Origin: JBCDCY01 sp039180875
GTDB lineage: Bacteria > Pseudomonadota > Alphaproteobacteria > Rhodobacterales > Rhodobacteraceae
NCBI GenBank assembly: GCA_039180875.1
Contig: JBCDCY010000003.1
Span: 1-64,000, forward strand
Length of the DNA stretch: 64,000 nt
Reading direction: 5' to 3'
The translations under genes were made by a program, and so were the position numbers. Below are positions 35,022 to 43,902 of this stretch, piece after piece; within the stretch, counting starts at the first letter, position 1, and every line of letters starts with the position of its first letter. The notes under the pieces were generated by a model, which saw only the letters and a program-made list of their open reading frames with translations, was not told where the DNA came from and ran no database searches.

Positions 35022-36125
35022 ATGAAGACCGCTTTGAGCCTTGCCGCCCTCGCCCTTGCGGCCTCCGCCACCATCGCCTCCGCCCAGACGCTGACCTACG
35101 GCTCCGGCGTGCCGGAACGTTCCGGCGCCAACCGCTTCGGGGTACTGCCGATGATGGAGCGGATCGAGACCGCGACCGACGGGCGGGTGAGCTTCACGCC
35201 GCTCCTCGGCGGCCAGCTCGTCTCCATCCCCGGGGCCTTGCAGGGCATCGCCGACCGGGTGGTCGACAGCGGCTTCTTCATCACCCAGTTCCATCCGGCG
35301 GAGTTGCCGGCCGCCTCGATGATGTCGCAGGTGACCGGCCTCGGCACCGATCCCTACGCCACCATCGGTGCGCTCAACGAGGCCTTCTTCGTGACCTGCG
35401 AAGCCTGCCGGGCGGACATGCAGGCGATGGGGATCGTGCCGCTCCTGCTGCAATCGGCCACGCCGCTCACCATGCAGTGCACCGAACCGGCCGAGACGCT
35501 GGCCGATCTGGACGGCCGCCGGGTCTCCACCATCGGGGAGCCGGAGATGCGCTGGGCCGAGTCCATTGGCATGGTGCCGGTGCGCACCTCGATCTCCGAC
35601 ATCCTCTCCGGCCTGCAGCTCGGCCAGACCGACTGTACCCTGGTCGGCACCTCCTGGATCCGCAGCTACGGGCTGGAGGACACGGTGGTCAGCGTCATCG
35701 AGCTGCCCCAGGGCATCATCGCCGGCGCCGTGCCCATGGCCTTCAACGCCGAGGCGTGGGCGAGCATCGATGCGGCCGACCGCGCGGCGATGGTGGATCT
35801 GATGCCGCAGATGCTCTGGGACTACGTGGCCGACGCCTATGTCGCCCCGGACGTCGAGGTAAAGGCGGCGCTCGCCGACCGCATCAGCTTCGCCCCCGGA
35901 GATGCGGAGATGGCGGCGGCCTGGACGGAGTTCCAGGCAGGCGAGGCGGCCGCGCTCACGGCTCTCGCCGAGGCCCGCGGCATCGAGAATGCCGAGGCCC
36001 TGGTGGCCGAGATCGTCGAGGTCTTCCGCGTCTGGCACGAGGATCTATTGCCCCAGTTCGAGGGCGATCCCGACGCCTTCGCCCGCATTGCCGAGGAGCG
36101 GATCTTCTCCAACTACGACTTCTGA
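35022..36125 (+). CDS. TRAP transporter periplasmic solute-binding protein (DctP family)
   Basis: A 367-aa protein with a clear Sec signal (TALSLAALALAASATIASA, cleavage before QTLTYG) and a DctP fold (LGGQLVSIPGALQGIADRVV; LADLDGRRVSTIGEPEMRW, the arginine-containing carboxylate-binding segment). It captures an organic acid in the periplasm for the QM permease encoded 4.3 kb downstream in the same operon. Its gene overlaps the racemase-family gene by one base (TGATG). Ligand unknown. Confidence 0.9.
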   Translation: MKTALSLAALALAASATIASAQTLTYGSGVPERSGANRFGVLPMMERIETATDGRVSFTPLLGGQLVSIPGALQGIADRVVDSGFFITQFHPAELPAASMMSQVTGLGTDPYATIGALNEAFFVTCEACRADMQAMGIVPLLLQSATPLTMQCTEPAETLADLDGRRVSTIGEPEMRWAESIGMVPVRTSISDILSGLQLGQTDCTLVGTSWIRSYGLEDTVVSVIELPQGIIAGAVPMAFNAEAWASIDAADRAAMVDLMPQMLWDYVADAYVAPDVEVKAALADRISFAPGDAEMAAAWTEFQAGEAAALTALAEARGIENAEALVAEIVEVFRVWHEDLLPQFEGDPDAFARIAEERIFSNYDF

Positions 36126-36805
36126 TGCCGATCCTCGGGCTTGTCGGCGGGATGAGCTGGCATTCGAGCGCGCTCTACTACCGGCGCCTCAACGAAGCGG
36201 CCGAGCGGCGCTGGGGCACGGGACGAACGGCCGAGAGCGTGCTGGTCACCCTGCCCTTCGCCGACTTGCAGGCGGCCGGTCAGCGCGGGGACTGGCCGGC
36301 GGTGACGGCCCGCATCGTCGACGCCGCTCGCGCTACGGCTGCGGCCGGGGCGGCGGCGGTGCTGCTCACCGCCTTCACTGGCCATATCGCCGCCGCGGCG
36401 GTGGAGGAGGCGCTGGACATCCCCCTCCTCCACGCCGGCGATGCCCTGGCGGCGGCGACCAAGGCTGGCCCGGTTGGCCTGCTCGGCACGGCGGCCACAT
36501 TGTCGGCGGGGCTGATCGAGGCCCGGCTGGCGGCGCACGGCATCACCGTCCTCCAACCCGATGGGGCCAACGCCGCCGCTCTCGACGCCGCCATCCAGGG
36601 CGATCTCGCCGCCGGCCGCGTGACACCGGCGGCGGAGGCGGCGCTGGCAGCGGCCGCCTCCGCCCTCGCTGCCCGGGGCGCGCGCTGTCTGGCGCTCGCT
36701 TGCACCGAACTGCCGCTCCTCTCCACCGCCGCACTGCCCCTGCCCGTCATCGACGGCATCGACGCCCATGTCAGCGCCGCCCTCGACTGGCTGGAGACGG
36801 CATGA
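36125..36805 (+). CDS. Asp/Glu racemase-family protein lacking the first catalytic Cys
   Basis: A 226-aa protein starting PILGLVGGMSWHSSALYYRRLN, the signature of the aspartate/glutamate racemase superfamily. The C-terminal catalytic cysteine is present in LACTELPLL. The first cysteine, normally in a CNT-x-H motif, is replaced: the aligned segment reads AFTGH. Two-base racemisation is therefore doubtful. Relatives with one functional cysteine include YgeA-type racemases (Thr/Cys) and arylmalonate decarboxylase. It sits in a TRAP/acyl-CoA synthetase operon and overlaps the next gene by 4 nt. Confidence 0.8.
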   Translation: MPILGLVGGMSWHSSALYYRRLNEAAERRWGTGRTAESVLVTLPFADLQAAGQRGDWPAVTARIVDAARATAAAGAAAVLLTAFTGHIAAAAVEEALDIPLLHAGDALAAATKAGPVGLLGTAATLSAGLIEARLAAHGITVLQPDGANAAALDAAIQGDLAAGRVTPAAEAALAAAASALAARGARCLALACTELPLLSTAALPLPVIDGIDAHVSAALDWLETA

Positions 36806-37818
36806 AAGCCCTCTCCTTCCAACGCCATGGCGGGCCCGAGGTGCTGCACTGGGGCGAGGTGCCGGAGCCGGAGCTGGAGCCCGGTTGGGTGAAGCTCCGC
36901 ATGCGGGCCGCCTCGCTCAACTATCTCGACATCTTCACCCGCCGCGGCATGCCCGGCATCAAGGTGCCCTTCCCCATGGTCACCGGCGGCGATTGCGTGG
37001 GAGAGATCGTGGTGGCGAACGGCCCGCTCGACGGCTTCGCCATCGGTGACCGGGCCCTGATCAACCCCGCCCATATCGACGACCGGACCGGTCATTTCGA
37101 GATGATGGGGGAGACCCGCCCCGGGGCGCTTGCCGAATACGTCATGGCGCGGGCGACACAGTTGATCCCGATCCCCGAGGGCGTGAGCGATGCGGCGGCC
37201 GCCTCGCTGCCGGTCGCCTACGCCACCGCATGGCGGATGCTGACCACCCGCGGCGGCGTCGGCCCCGGCGAGACCGTGCTGATCCTCGGCGCCTCGGGCG
37301 GCGTCGGCACGGCCTGCCTGCTGATCGCCAAGGCCCTGGGCGCCCTGGTCACCGCCGCCGCCGGCGGGGCGGAGAAATGCGCCCGCCTGGCCGCCCTCGG
37401 CGCCGATGCCACCCTCGACTACCTCGAGGAGGGCATCGACACCTATACCCGCCGCACCACCGGATCGCTGTTCCGCGGCGGCGGCTTCGACGTGGTAGTG
37501 AATTTCACCGGGGGCGAGACCTGGGTGCCGTCGCTCAAATCGGTGAAGCGCAGCGGGCGGCTGCTCACCTGCGGGGCGACGGCGGGCTACGATCCCCAGA
37601 CCGACATCCGCTACATCTTCATGGCGGAGATGGACATCCGCGGCTCCACCGGTTTCGGGCGGAGCGATATCGAGGCTTGCCTCGAAGCCGTCGCCCGGGG
37701 CGACTGGGCGCCGGAGATCGACGCCGTCCTGCCGCTTGACCGCGCGGCCGAGGGGATCGCGCTGCTGGAGGAGCGCCGGGTGTTCGGCAAGGTGGTGATC
37801 GAGGGATTGGCGCCGTGA
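36802..37818 (+). CDS. MDR-family NAD(P)H-dependent reductase (quinone oxidoreductase-like)
   Basis: A 338-aa medium-chain dehydrogenase/reductase: GroES-like N-terminal domain (PGWVKLRMRAASLNYLDIF) and Rossmann domain with LGASGGVGTACLLIAKALGA. Both the catalytic and structural zinc ligand patterns of alcohol dehydrogenases seem absent, which favours a zinc-independent quinone-oxidoreductase or enoyl reductase-like enzyme. It is coupled by overlaps to the genes on both sides. It may reduce the CoA ester formed by the next gene's product; that is inference. Confidence 0.83.
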   Translation: MKALSFQRHGGPEVLHWGEVPEPELEPGWVKLRMRAASLNYLDIFTRRGMPGIKVPFPMVTGGDCVGEIVVANGPLDGFAIGDRALINPAHIDDRTGHFEMMGETRPGALAEYVMARATQLIPIPEGVSDAAAASLPVAYATAWRMLTTRGGVGPGETVLILGASGGVGTACLLIAKALGALVTAAAGGAEKCARLAALGADATLDYLEEGIDTYTRRTTGSLFRGGGFDVVVNFTGGETWVPSLKSVKRSGRLLTCGATAGYDPQTDIRYIFMAEMDIRGSTGFGRSDIEACLEAVARGDWAPEIDAVLPLDRAAEGIALLEERRVFGKVVIEGLAP

Positions 37819-39587
37819 CCCGGCCGCCCGCCGACACCGGCGTTGGGGCCCGAGCGGAGGTCGAGCGTCAGCCCCTCGGCCATTGGCTGGCAGGTGAGAC
37901 CTGGCCGGCGATCCTCGCCGATCTCGCCCGCCGCCATTGGGATGCCCGGGCCTATCGCTGGCTGGAGGGCCCCGATGCGGCACCGGTCGATCTGAGCTTT
38001 CGCACGCTCCACGAACAGGCCGGTCTGGCCGCTCACGCCTTCGCTGGCCTCGGAGACAAACCGGTGATCGCCAGCCTGCTGCCGGGGCTGCCGGCCACCC
38101 TGCCGCTGGCCTTCGGCGCGATGCAGGCCGGCATCTACATGCCGATCAACCCGATGCTCGACCCCGACGCCATCGCCGCGATGCTGGCGGAGGCGCGGGC
38201 GCAGGTGCTGCTGCTGCCGGAAGACATGCCGGAGCCCACGCCGATCCGGGCAGCGACCCCCGGGCTCACCGTCCTGCGGATCGGCACCGCGTCGCTCTCA
38301 GCCGGCGATCTCGCGCCCCTCGGATCGGGCCAAGCACCGCCGGATCCGGGCCCGGAGGCGATCTGTGCCTATTTCCACACCGGCGGCACCACCGGCGCGC
38401 CGAAGATCGCCATGCTGCGCCAGCGCAACCTCGCCTTCATGGCCTGGCTCGCGGGCTTCGGCGGTGGCATGGAGGCGGGCGACGTCGTCCCCTGCGGCAT
38501 GCCGCTTTTCCACGTCGGCGGCCTGATCTTCGGCGGGCTGGCGCCGCTGGCCGCCGGGGCCAGCATCGTCCAACTCGGCGCCGGCGGCTTTCGCGATCCG
38601 GCGATGCGCCAGGCCTTCCCCGCCATCGCCAATCGGGAGGGGGCGACGATCCTCTTCGCGCCGCCCACCATCGCCGTCGACGTGCTGGACAGCACCGAGC
38701 CCCATCCCTTCACCACGGCGCGGCACTGGGTCTCCTCCGCCGCACCGCTGCCGGCCGCGACCCACAACGCCTTCACCGCCCATACCGGCCTTGCGGTGAA
38801 GGAGGCCTGGGGCCTGACCGAGGCGAGCCTCGTCCTCACCTTCGCGCCGAGCGGGGCGGAGAGCCGGCCGGGCTCCGTCGGCCCCGCCCTGCCCTATTGC
38901 CGGCTCGCCGTGGTCGATCCTGGCACCCGGGTACCGGTCGGGGTTGGGGAGAGCGGCCTGATCCTCGCCCGCTCGCCCGGGCTGTTCGCCGGCTATCTCG
39001 GCGCCGAACCCTCCGGCCTCGCGCCGGGCCCGGACGGGGAGGACTGGCTCGACACCGGCGATCTCGGCCTGCTCGACGCCGACGGCTGGCTGACCATCAC
39101 CGGCCGGGCCAAGGACATCATCCTGCGCGCCGGCCACAACATCGACCCCGCAACGATCGAGGCGGCCTATCTGGCCGAAGCGGGGGTCGCCGCCGCCATC
39201 GCCGTGGGCAAGCCCGACGCACGGGTGGGCGAGCGCCCGGTGCTGTTCCTCACCGCCACCGCGGGCGCGGAGCTTGAGCCCGAAGCGCTCCGCCAACGCG
39301 CCAATGCCCGCATCGCCGATCCCGTGGCCCGACCGCGGGAGGTGCACGTGCTGCCAACGCTCCCCGTGACCGCGATCGGCAAGCCCGACCGCCCAGCGCT
39401 CCGCTGCCGCGCCGCGCAGCTGGCGGTGGAGGAGGTGGCGCGCGACGCCGAGACGGTCGAGGCGCTGCCCGGCCCCGGTGGCACCACCCTCATCCGCCTG
39501 GTCCCGGAGAGCGCACGCGACGCCGCGGCCGTGCGCACTCTGGGCCTTGAACTTCTAGCAGCGACCAGCGAGGCCAGCCTCTCATGA
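37815..39587 (+). CDS. Acyl-CoA synthetase (AMP-forming)
   Basis: A 590-aa adenylate-forming ligase. The P-loop is YFHTGGTTGAPKIAML, followed by the A5 motif EAWGLTEASLVL, DTGDLGLLDADGWL and the A8 hinge GRAKDIILRAGHNI. The conserved lysine region near the C-terminus is AIGKPDRPAL. It activates a carboxylic acid to its CoA ester using ATP. The substrate presumably enters by the TRAP system of this operon. Translation starts at a GTG that overlaps the MDR stop (GTGA). Confidence 0.88.
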   Translation: MTRPPADTGVGARAEVERQPLGHWLAGETWPAILADLARRHWDARAYRWLEGPDAAPVDLSFRTLHEQAGLAAHAFAGLGDKPVIASLLPGLPATLPLAFGAMQAGIYMPINPMLDPDAIAAMLAEARAQVLLLPEDMPEPTPIRAATPGLTVLRIGTASLSAGDLAPLGSGQAPPDPGPEAICAYFHTGGTTGAPKIAMLRQRNLAFMAWLAGFGGGMEAGDVVPCGMPLFHVGGLIFGGLAPLAAGASIVQLGAGGFRDPAMRQAFPAIANREGATILFAPPTIAVDVLDSTEPHPFTTARHWVSSAAPLPAATHNAFTAHTGLAVKEAWGLTEASLVLTFAPSGAESRPGSVGPALPYCRLAVVDPGTRVPVGVGESGLILARSPGLFAGYLGAEPSGLAPGPDGEDWLDTGDLGLLDADGWLTITGRAKDIILRAGHNIDPATIEAAYLAEAGVAAAIAVGKPDARVGERPVLFLTATAGAELEPEALRQRANARIADPVARPREVHVLPTLPVTAIGKPDRPALRCRAAQLAVEEVARDAETVEALPGPGGTTLIRLVPESARDAAAVRTLGLELLAATSEASLS

Positions 39588-40429
39588 CCGCCCGCATCCT
39601 CGACCTCGACCATCTGATGGTGAACGTCCCCGACGCGGAGGCGGCCGGCCAGACCTTCGAGCGCCTCGGCTTCACGGTCACCCCAAAAAGCGTGATGCCG
39701 GGTCTGGCGAACCGCCTGATCTGCTTTGCAGATGCCGATCCGGACCATGGGATCTGCAACTATATCGAACTGATGGGCATGACCGATCCCGCCATCGCCC
39801 CGCCGCCGATGCCGGATCTGCTGGCGCGCGCCCATGGCCCGATCTCCACCGTCATGGCGGTCGACGATGCGGAGGCGGTGACGGCGCGGCTTTCCGACCA
39901 GGGGTTGGGCGTGGGGCCCGTGCTTCACCTACAGCGCGACTGGCATCTGCCCGGTGGCGAGGTCATCAGCCCGGCCTTCGCCGTGGCGATCCCGGCCCTC
40001 GAGCAGCGGCCGTTCTACTGGAACTACTGCCAGCACAAGACGGCGGGGCACTATGTCCGGCCCGACTTCACCGGCCACCGCAACGCCATCGCCCGGCTCG
40101 ACGCGGTGCTGGCCGTGCACGAGGCACCCGCTGAGGCTGCCGCGCCCTACGCCGTGGACTGGCAGGTGAAACCGGCGGGCGAGGACCCGGTGGCCGTCGC
40201 ACCCGGGCGCGTGGCGCTCGAGATCCACACGCCCGCCGCCTTCGCCAAGCGCTTCGGCGGCCCCGCCCCCGCACCGGGGCTCTGCGGCATCCGGCTGCGC
40301 AGCCGCGACCTCCAGGCCAGCGCCGCGGCCATGCCGGAGGCGGTGATGGAGGACGGCCGTCTGCTCCTCGCGCCGGAGCACGCAGCCGGGACGCTGATCG
40401 AGATCGTCGGCCCCGATGCGCCTGGTTGA
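39584..40429 (+). CDS. VOC-superfamily (glyoxalase-like) protein
   Basis: A 281-aa protein of the glyoxalase_3-like type: an N-terminal beta-alpha-beta unit (ILDLDHLMVNVPDAEAAGQTF ... GFTVTPKS) with metal-ligand candidate H11 and an acidic residue in NYIELMG, then a second, weaker unit. VOC enzymes include dioxygenases, epimerases and lyases. The gene is embedded between an acyl-CoA synthetase and TRAP permease genes, overlapping both (4 and 14 nt), so a catabolic step on the imported acid is likely. Reaction unknown. Confidence 0.78.
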   Translation: MTARILDLDHLMVNVPDAEAAGQTFERLGFTVTPKSVMPGLANRLICFADADPDHGICNYIELMGMTDPAIAPPPMPDLLARAHGPISTVMAVDDAEAVTARLSDQGLGVGPVLHLQRDWHLPGGEVISPAFAVAIPALEQRPFYWNYCQHKTAGHYVRPDFTGHRNAIARLDAVLAVHEAPAEAAAPYAVDWQVKPAGEDPVAVAPGRVALEIHTPAAFAKRFGGPAPAPGLCGIRLRSRDLQASAAAMPEAVMEDGRLLLAPEHAAGTLIEIVGPDAPG

Positions 40430-40892
40430 GCGCATCGCCTGGTTCGGGCAGGCCATCGCGGCTCTCGCCCTCGGCCTGCTGACCCTGCACGTGGCCGTCG
40501 ATGTCGTCGCCCAGGCCCTCGGCCGCCCGATCCGGGGCACGACGGAGATCGCGGCGGAGCTCTACATGCCCGCCATCGTCTTCGGCGCCCTCGCAATGGT
40601 CCAGCGCCGGCGTGACGAGATCCGCGTCGATCTGATCGCCCTCGCCCTGCCCGCGCGCGCAAACCAGCTCCTCGACCGCCTGGTGCAGGTGCTGGTGGCG
40701 GCCGTGGCGCTGTGGCTCGCTTGGCAGACCGGGCAGCACGCGCTTCGGGCGCTGAACATCGGCGAAGCGATCGAGATCGGGCTGACGACGGTGCCGATCT
40801 GGCCCGGCAAGGCGATGCTGCCCCTCGGCCTCACGGCCCTTGCGGTTGCGGCCCTGGCCCGGGCCGGCGCAGCCGACGAGCGACCCGGGTGA
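40416..40892 (+). CDS. TRAP transporter small permease (DctQ family)
   Basis: A 158-aa protein with four hydrophobic helices (AWFGQAIAALALGLLTLHVA; LYMPAIVFGALAMVQ; VLVAAVALWLAWQTG; AMLPLGLTALAVAALA). The RRRDEIRVDL loop between helices 2 and 3 is typical of DctQ. It forms the membrane complex with the large subunit encoded next. The ATG lies inside the VOC gene end (14-nt overlap). Confidence 0.88.
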   Translation: MRLVERIAWFGQAIAALALGLLTLHVAVDVVAQALGRPIRGTTEIAAELYMPAIVFGALAMVQRRRDEIRVDLIALALPARANQLLDRLVQVLVAAVALWLAWQTGQHALRALNIGEAIEIGLTTVPIWPGKAMLPLGLTALAVAALARAGAADERPG

Positions 40893-42199
40893 GCGGGCTG
40901 GAGATCGGCGGCTTGGTCGTCGCCGGGGCGCTTCTGATGATCCTGCTCCGCGTCCCCGTCGGCGTCGCCCTCGGCCTCTCGGCCTTCCTCGGCGCCGCCG
41001 CCATGCTGCCCCTGCCGGCGGCGGTCAGCCTGATGTCGCGGGTGCCCTACGAGTTCGCGGCGAGTTGGGAGTTCGCGGCGGTGCCGCTCTTCCTCTTCAT
41101 GGGGGCCATTATCGTGCGCGCCGATCTGGCGGAGGGTCTGTTTGCGCTCGCCGGCCGGGCATTGCGGGTGATCCCCGGCGGGCTCGCCATCGCCACGAAC
41201 TTCGCCGGGGCGGGCTTCGGCGCCGCCTCGGGCTCCAGCCTCGCCACCACGGTCGCCATCGGGCGGATGGCGACGCCGCAGATGCTGCGCGCGGGCTACG
41301 ATCCGGCCCTCGCCACCGCGGTCACAGCCTGCGCCGGGACGCTGGCCGCCCTCATCCCGCCGTCGATCCCGTTGATCGTCTACGGCATCCTGGCCGAGCA
41401 ATCGGTGGCGCGGCTGTTCTTCGCGGGGCTGGTGCCGGGATTGCTTACCGCCGCCGCCTACGCCGCCATGATTGCCACGCGCTGCGCCCTCCGGCCCGAG
41501 CTGGCGCCGCGGGCGGATCGGGCGACGCTGGACGCCCCGATCGACCGCGGGCTGCTCGCCCTGCCGGCGATCGCGGTGCTGATCCTCGGCGGCATCTACC
41601 TCGGCTGGTTCTCCCCCGGCCAGGCGGGCGCCATGGGGGCGCTTGCCGCACTCGCCATCGCCGCCCTCCGCCCCGGCTTTCGCCTTGCCGGTCTCCTGGC
41701 CGCCCTCGGCGACGCGGCGCGCCAAAGCGCGGCGATCCTGTTCGTGGCGATCGGGGCCTTCATGCTGACCCGGACCATGGCACTCACCGGCCTGCCCCAG
41801 GCGCTCGCCGATCTGGTGGAGCTTTGGGCCTTGTCGCCGGTCGCGCTCCTCCTCGGCACCTCGCTGATCTTCCTGCTGCTCGGCATGATCCTCGACCCGT
41901 TCGGCGTCATGCTGCTCTCGGTCGCGGTGCTGCTGCCGGTGTTCGAGCGTCAGGGCTTCGACCTCATCTGGCTCGGCATCATCATCGTGAAGTACATCGA
42001 GATCGGATTGATCACGCCGCCGGTGGGCCTGAACGTCTTCGCCGCCAAATCGGTGGCGCCGGAGGGTATCGCGCTCACCACGATCTTTCGCGGCGTCGTC
42101 TGGTTCCTGCTGGCGGAGGTTGTGGTGATGACCCTGTTGCTCTCCTTCCCCGCCCTCAGCCTCTGGCTGCCCGACCTGGTGTTCGGAGCCCGCCCATGA
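40889..42199 (+). CDS. TRAP transporter large permease (DctM family)
   Basis: A 436-aa polytopic protein with the DctM helix pattern (EFAAVPLFLFMGAIIVRADL; GAASGSSLATTVAIGR; LIPPSIPLIVYGILAEQS; KYIEIGLITPPVGLNVF). It couples sodium flux to solute uptake. The GTG at 40889 overlaps the small-permease stop (GTGA) and begins before the first helix; the longer open frame upstream is out of phase with the DctQ gene. It overlaps the following thioesterase gene by 4 nt. Confidence 0.92.
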   Translation: MSGLEIGGLVVAGALLMILLRVPVGVALGLSAFLGAAAMLPLPAAVSLMSRVPYEFAASWEFAAVPLFLFMGAIIVRADLAEGLFALAGRALRVIPGGLAIATNFAGAGFGAASGSSLATTVAIGRMATPQMLRAGYDPALATAVTACAGTLAALIPPSIPLIVYGILAEQSVARLFFAGLVPGLLTAAAYAAMIATRCALRPELAPRADRATLDAPIDRGLLALPAIAVLILGGIYLGWFSPGQAGAMGALAALAIAALRPGFRLAGLLAALGDAARQSAAILFVAIGAFMLTRTMALTGLPQALADLVELWALSPVALLLGTSLIFLLLGMILDPFGVMLLSVAVLLPVFERQGFDLIWLGIIIVKYIEIGLITPPVGLNVFAAKSVAPEGIALTTIFRGVVWFLLAEVVVMTLLLSFPALSLWLPDLVFGARP

Positions 42200-42612
42200 C
42201 CCTCCCCGAGCTTGAAGCCCTGCTCGCCCAACCCGCCTTCCACCAGCTGGTGAAGGTGGAGGCGGTGGCGGTCAGCCCCGACGGCCGCCTCACCCTGCGC
42301 CTGCCCTTCGATCCGGCCTACACGCTCTTTCCGGAGCACGGGAACTACCACGGCGGGGTGATCGCCACGCTGATCGACGTCGCCGGCACCATGGCCTGCT
42401 CCGTCCTCGCCGGGCGCCCGACGCCGACGGCGAACCTGCGCGTCGATTACCTGAAAAGCCCGCGAGGTTGCGATCTGTTCGCCGATGCGCTGGTGCAGCG
42501 CATGGGCGGCCAGCTCGCCGTCGCCGACGTGACGGTGCGCGACGAGGCCGGCACCGTCTACGCCATCGGCCGGGGCAGCTTCAGCGTGCCCGCCGCCAAG
42601 GCAGCCGGCTGA
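42196..42612 (+). CDS. PaaI-type hotdog thioesterase
   Basis: A 138-aa hotdog-fold protein with the PaaI-like segment HGNYHGGVIATLIDVAGTMACSV, in which the HGG and the acidic residue D62 of the central helix supply the active site, then TANLRVDYLKSPRG. It would hydrolyse an aryl- or acyl-CoA to free the acid and CoA. It is the last gene of the TRAP/acyl-CoA synthetase operon and may relieve CoA sequestration. It ends 5 nt from the convergent monooxygenase gene. Confidence 0.87.
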   Translation: MTLPELEALLAQPAFHQLVKVEAVAVSPDGRLTLRLPFDPAYTLFPEHGNYHGGVIATLIDVAGTMACSVLAGRPTPTANLRVDYLKSPRGCDLFADALVQRMGGQLAVADVTVRDEAGTVYAIGRGSFSVPAAKAAG

Positions 42613-42617
42613 GGCGC

Positions 42618-43826
42618 CTACTCCGCCGCCAGCTCCGCCTCCGCCGCCTCGAGCCCGTTCGAGCCGTAGAGCCAGTCGAGCTGGCGGTACCAGTCCTCCG
42701 CCGACATGGCGCGCATGATGGCGTTGCGCACCGCGGCCTGGGCGTCGCCCGGATGGTAGATGTATTCGCCGATCAGGCGGGAGTTCATCTGCACCCGTCC
42801 CGTGCGCACCAGGCGCATCGCCTGGTAACGCTGCAGCGCGGCCTCGATATCGCCGCCGGCATCCTCGACGGCGTGGGCCAGCGCCACCGCATCCTCCATC
42901 GCCATGCAGGCGCCCTGGGCGAAGTACTGCAGCATCGGATGGGCCGCATCGCCGAGCAAGGCCACCCGGCCATCCACCCAGTTCGAGATCGGATCGCGGT
43001 CGCAGAGCACCCAGAGCTTCCAGTTCTCGCCATGCTCGATCACCTGGCGCGCCTTAGGGTGGATGTGCTCGAAGCCCTGGGCGACCTCGGTCTTGGAGAC
43101 CGGGCGCCCGGCGATCGCCTCCTGCAGGTTGCGGTGGTAGGTGACGACCAGGTTGAAGACCGTGCCGCCCTTCAGCGGGTAGTGCACGATATGGCATTTC
43201 GGCCCGGCCCAGAGCGTGGCCGCGTTCCAGCGCAGATCCTCAGGCATGCGCTCGACCGGGATGACGGAGCGGTAGCTGGTGTGGCCGGAGATCCGCGGCT
43301 CCCCGTCGCCCACGAGCTGCGCCCGGATGGGCGAGCGCAGCCCCTCCGCCCCGATCAGCGCCCGACCCTCGAGCGGCGGGCGGTCCTTGAGGTGCAGGGT
43401 GACGTGGCCTCCGTCCTGCGCGTAGCCGGCGACGGTGTGGCTGGTGCGGAGGTCGACCAATGGGCTCGCCTCGGCGAAGTCGAGCAATACGCCGTGCAGA
43501 TCGGCCCGGTGCACCACTGCGTAAGGGTTGCCGTAGAAGGCGCGGAAGGGGGCATCGAGCGGGATCGCGGTGATGTCCTCTGCCGTCTGCGCATCCATCA
43601 GGCGGAGCGCGTCGATATAGACGGCCTTGGCCCGCGCCTCGTCGCCGACGCCGAGATAGTCGAAGCAGTGAAAGGCGTTCGGCCCGATCTGGATGCCCGC
43701 CCCGATCTCGCCGAGCGCGGCCGCCTGCTCCACCACAATGCTGGCGACACCCTTCTGGGCCAGGCCGTAGGCTGCGGCGAGCCCGCCGATACCGCCGCCG
43801 GCGATCAGGATCGGAAGATCGGCCAT
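42618..43826 (-). CDS. FAD-dependent aromatic hydroxylase, 3-hydroxybenzoate 6-monooxygenase-like
   Basis: A 402-aa class A flavoprotein monooxygenase: FAD motif ILIAGGGIGGLAAAYGL, the middle segment IGAEGLRSPIR, and the GD motif ALLGDAAHPMLQYFAQGACMA. The C-terminal YRQLDWLYG is typical of 3-hydroxybenzoate 6-hydroxylases, which make gentisate using NADH; salicylate hydroxylases are the main alternative. No gentisate dioxygenase is present nearby. The ATG at 43826 begins the FAD fold; 15 extra upstream codons are unlikely. A 20-bp palindrome precedes it, so it may be controlled separately from the box genes. Confidence 0.82.
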   Translation of the reverse strand: MADLPILIAGGGIGGLAAAYGLAQKGVASIVVEQAAALGEIGAGIQIGPNAFHCFDYLGVGDEARAKAVYIDALRLMDAQTAEDITAIPLDAPFRAFYGNPYAVVHRADLHGVLLDFAEASPLVDLRTSHTVAGYAQDGGHVTLHLKDRPPLEGRALIGAEGLRSPIRAQLVGDGEPRISGHTSYRSVIPVERMPEDLRWNAATLWAGPKCHIVHYPLKGGTVFNLVVTYHRNLQEAIAGRPVSKTEVAQGFEHIHPKARQVIEHGENWKLWVLCDRDPISNWVDGRVALLGDAAHPMLQYFAQGACMAMEDAVALAHAVEDAGGDIEAALQRYQAMRLVRTGRVQMNSRLIGEYIYHPGDAQAAVRNAIMRAMSAEDWYRQLDWLYGSNGLEAAEAELAAE

Positions 43827-43871
43827 GGCCTCTCCTGCTGCGGACGCGGGGCGCCATCGGGCGCCTGTCAA

Positions 43872-43891
43872 TTAGTATGTATACTTACTAA
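43872..43891. promoter_or_regulatory. 20-bp palindrome upstream of the hydroxylase gene
   Basis: TTAGTATGTATACTTACTAA has nine of ten base pairs complementary about a GTATAC centre. It occupies the 76-nt gap between the upstream hydratase-like gene and the hydroxylase, 45 nt before the latter. Size and symmetry suit a MarR- or TetR-type operator. It resembles the site at 62280-62299. Confidence 0.55.
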
Positions 43892-43902
43892 AAGGCAGTG
43901 GG

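Noticed and set aside
35022..42612. Horizontally acquired island
   Set aside because: GC content and codon style match the surroundings, and no integrase, repeat or tRNA boundary was seen.
42618..43826. UbiH-type ubiquinone hydroxylase
   Set aside because: The C-terminal YRQLDWLYG and the aromatic-cluster context favour a hydroxybenzoate hydroxylase.
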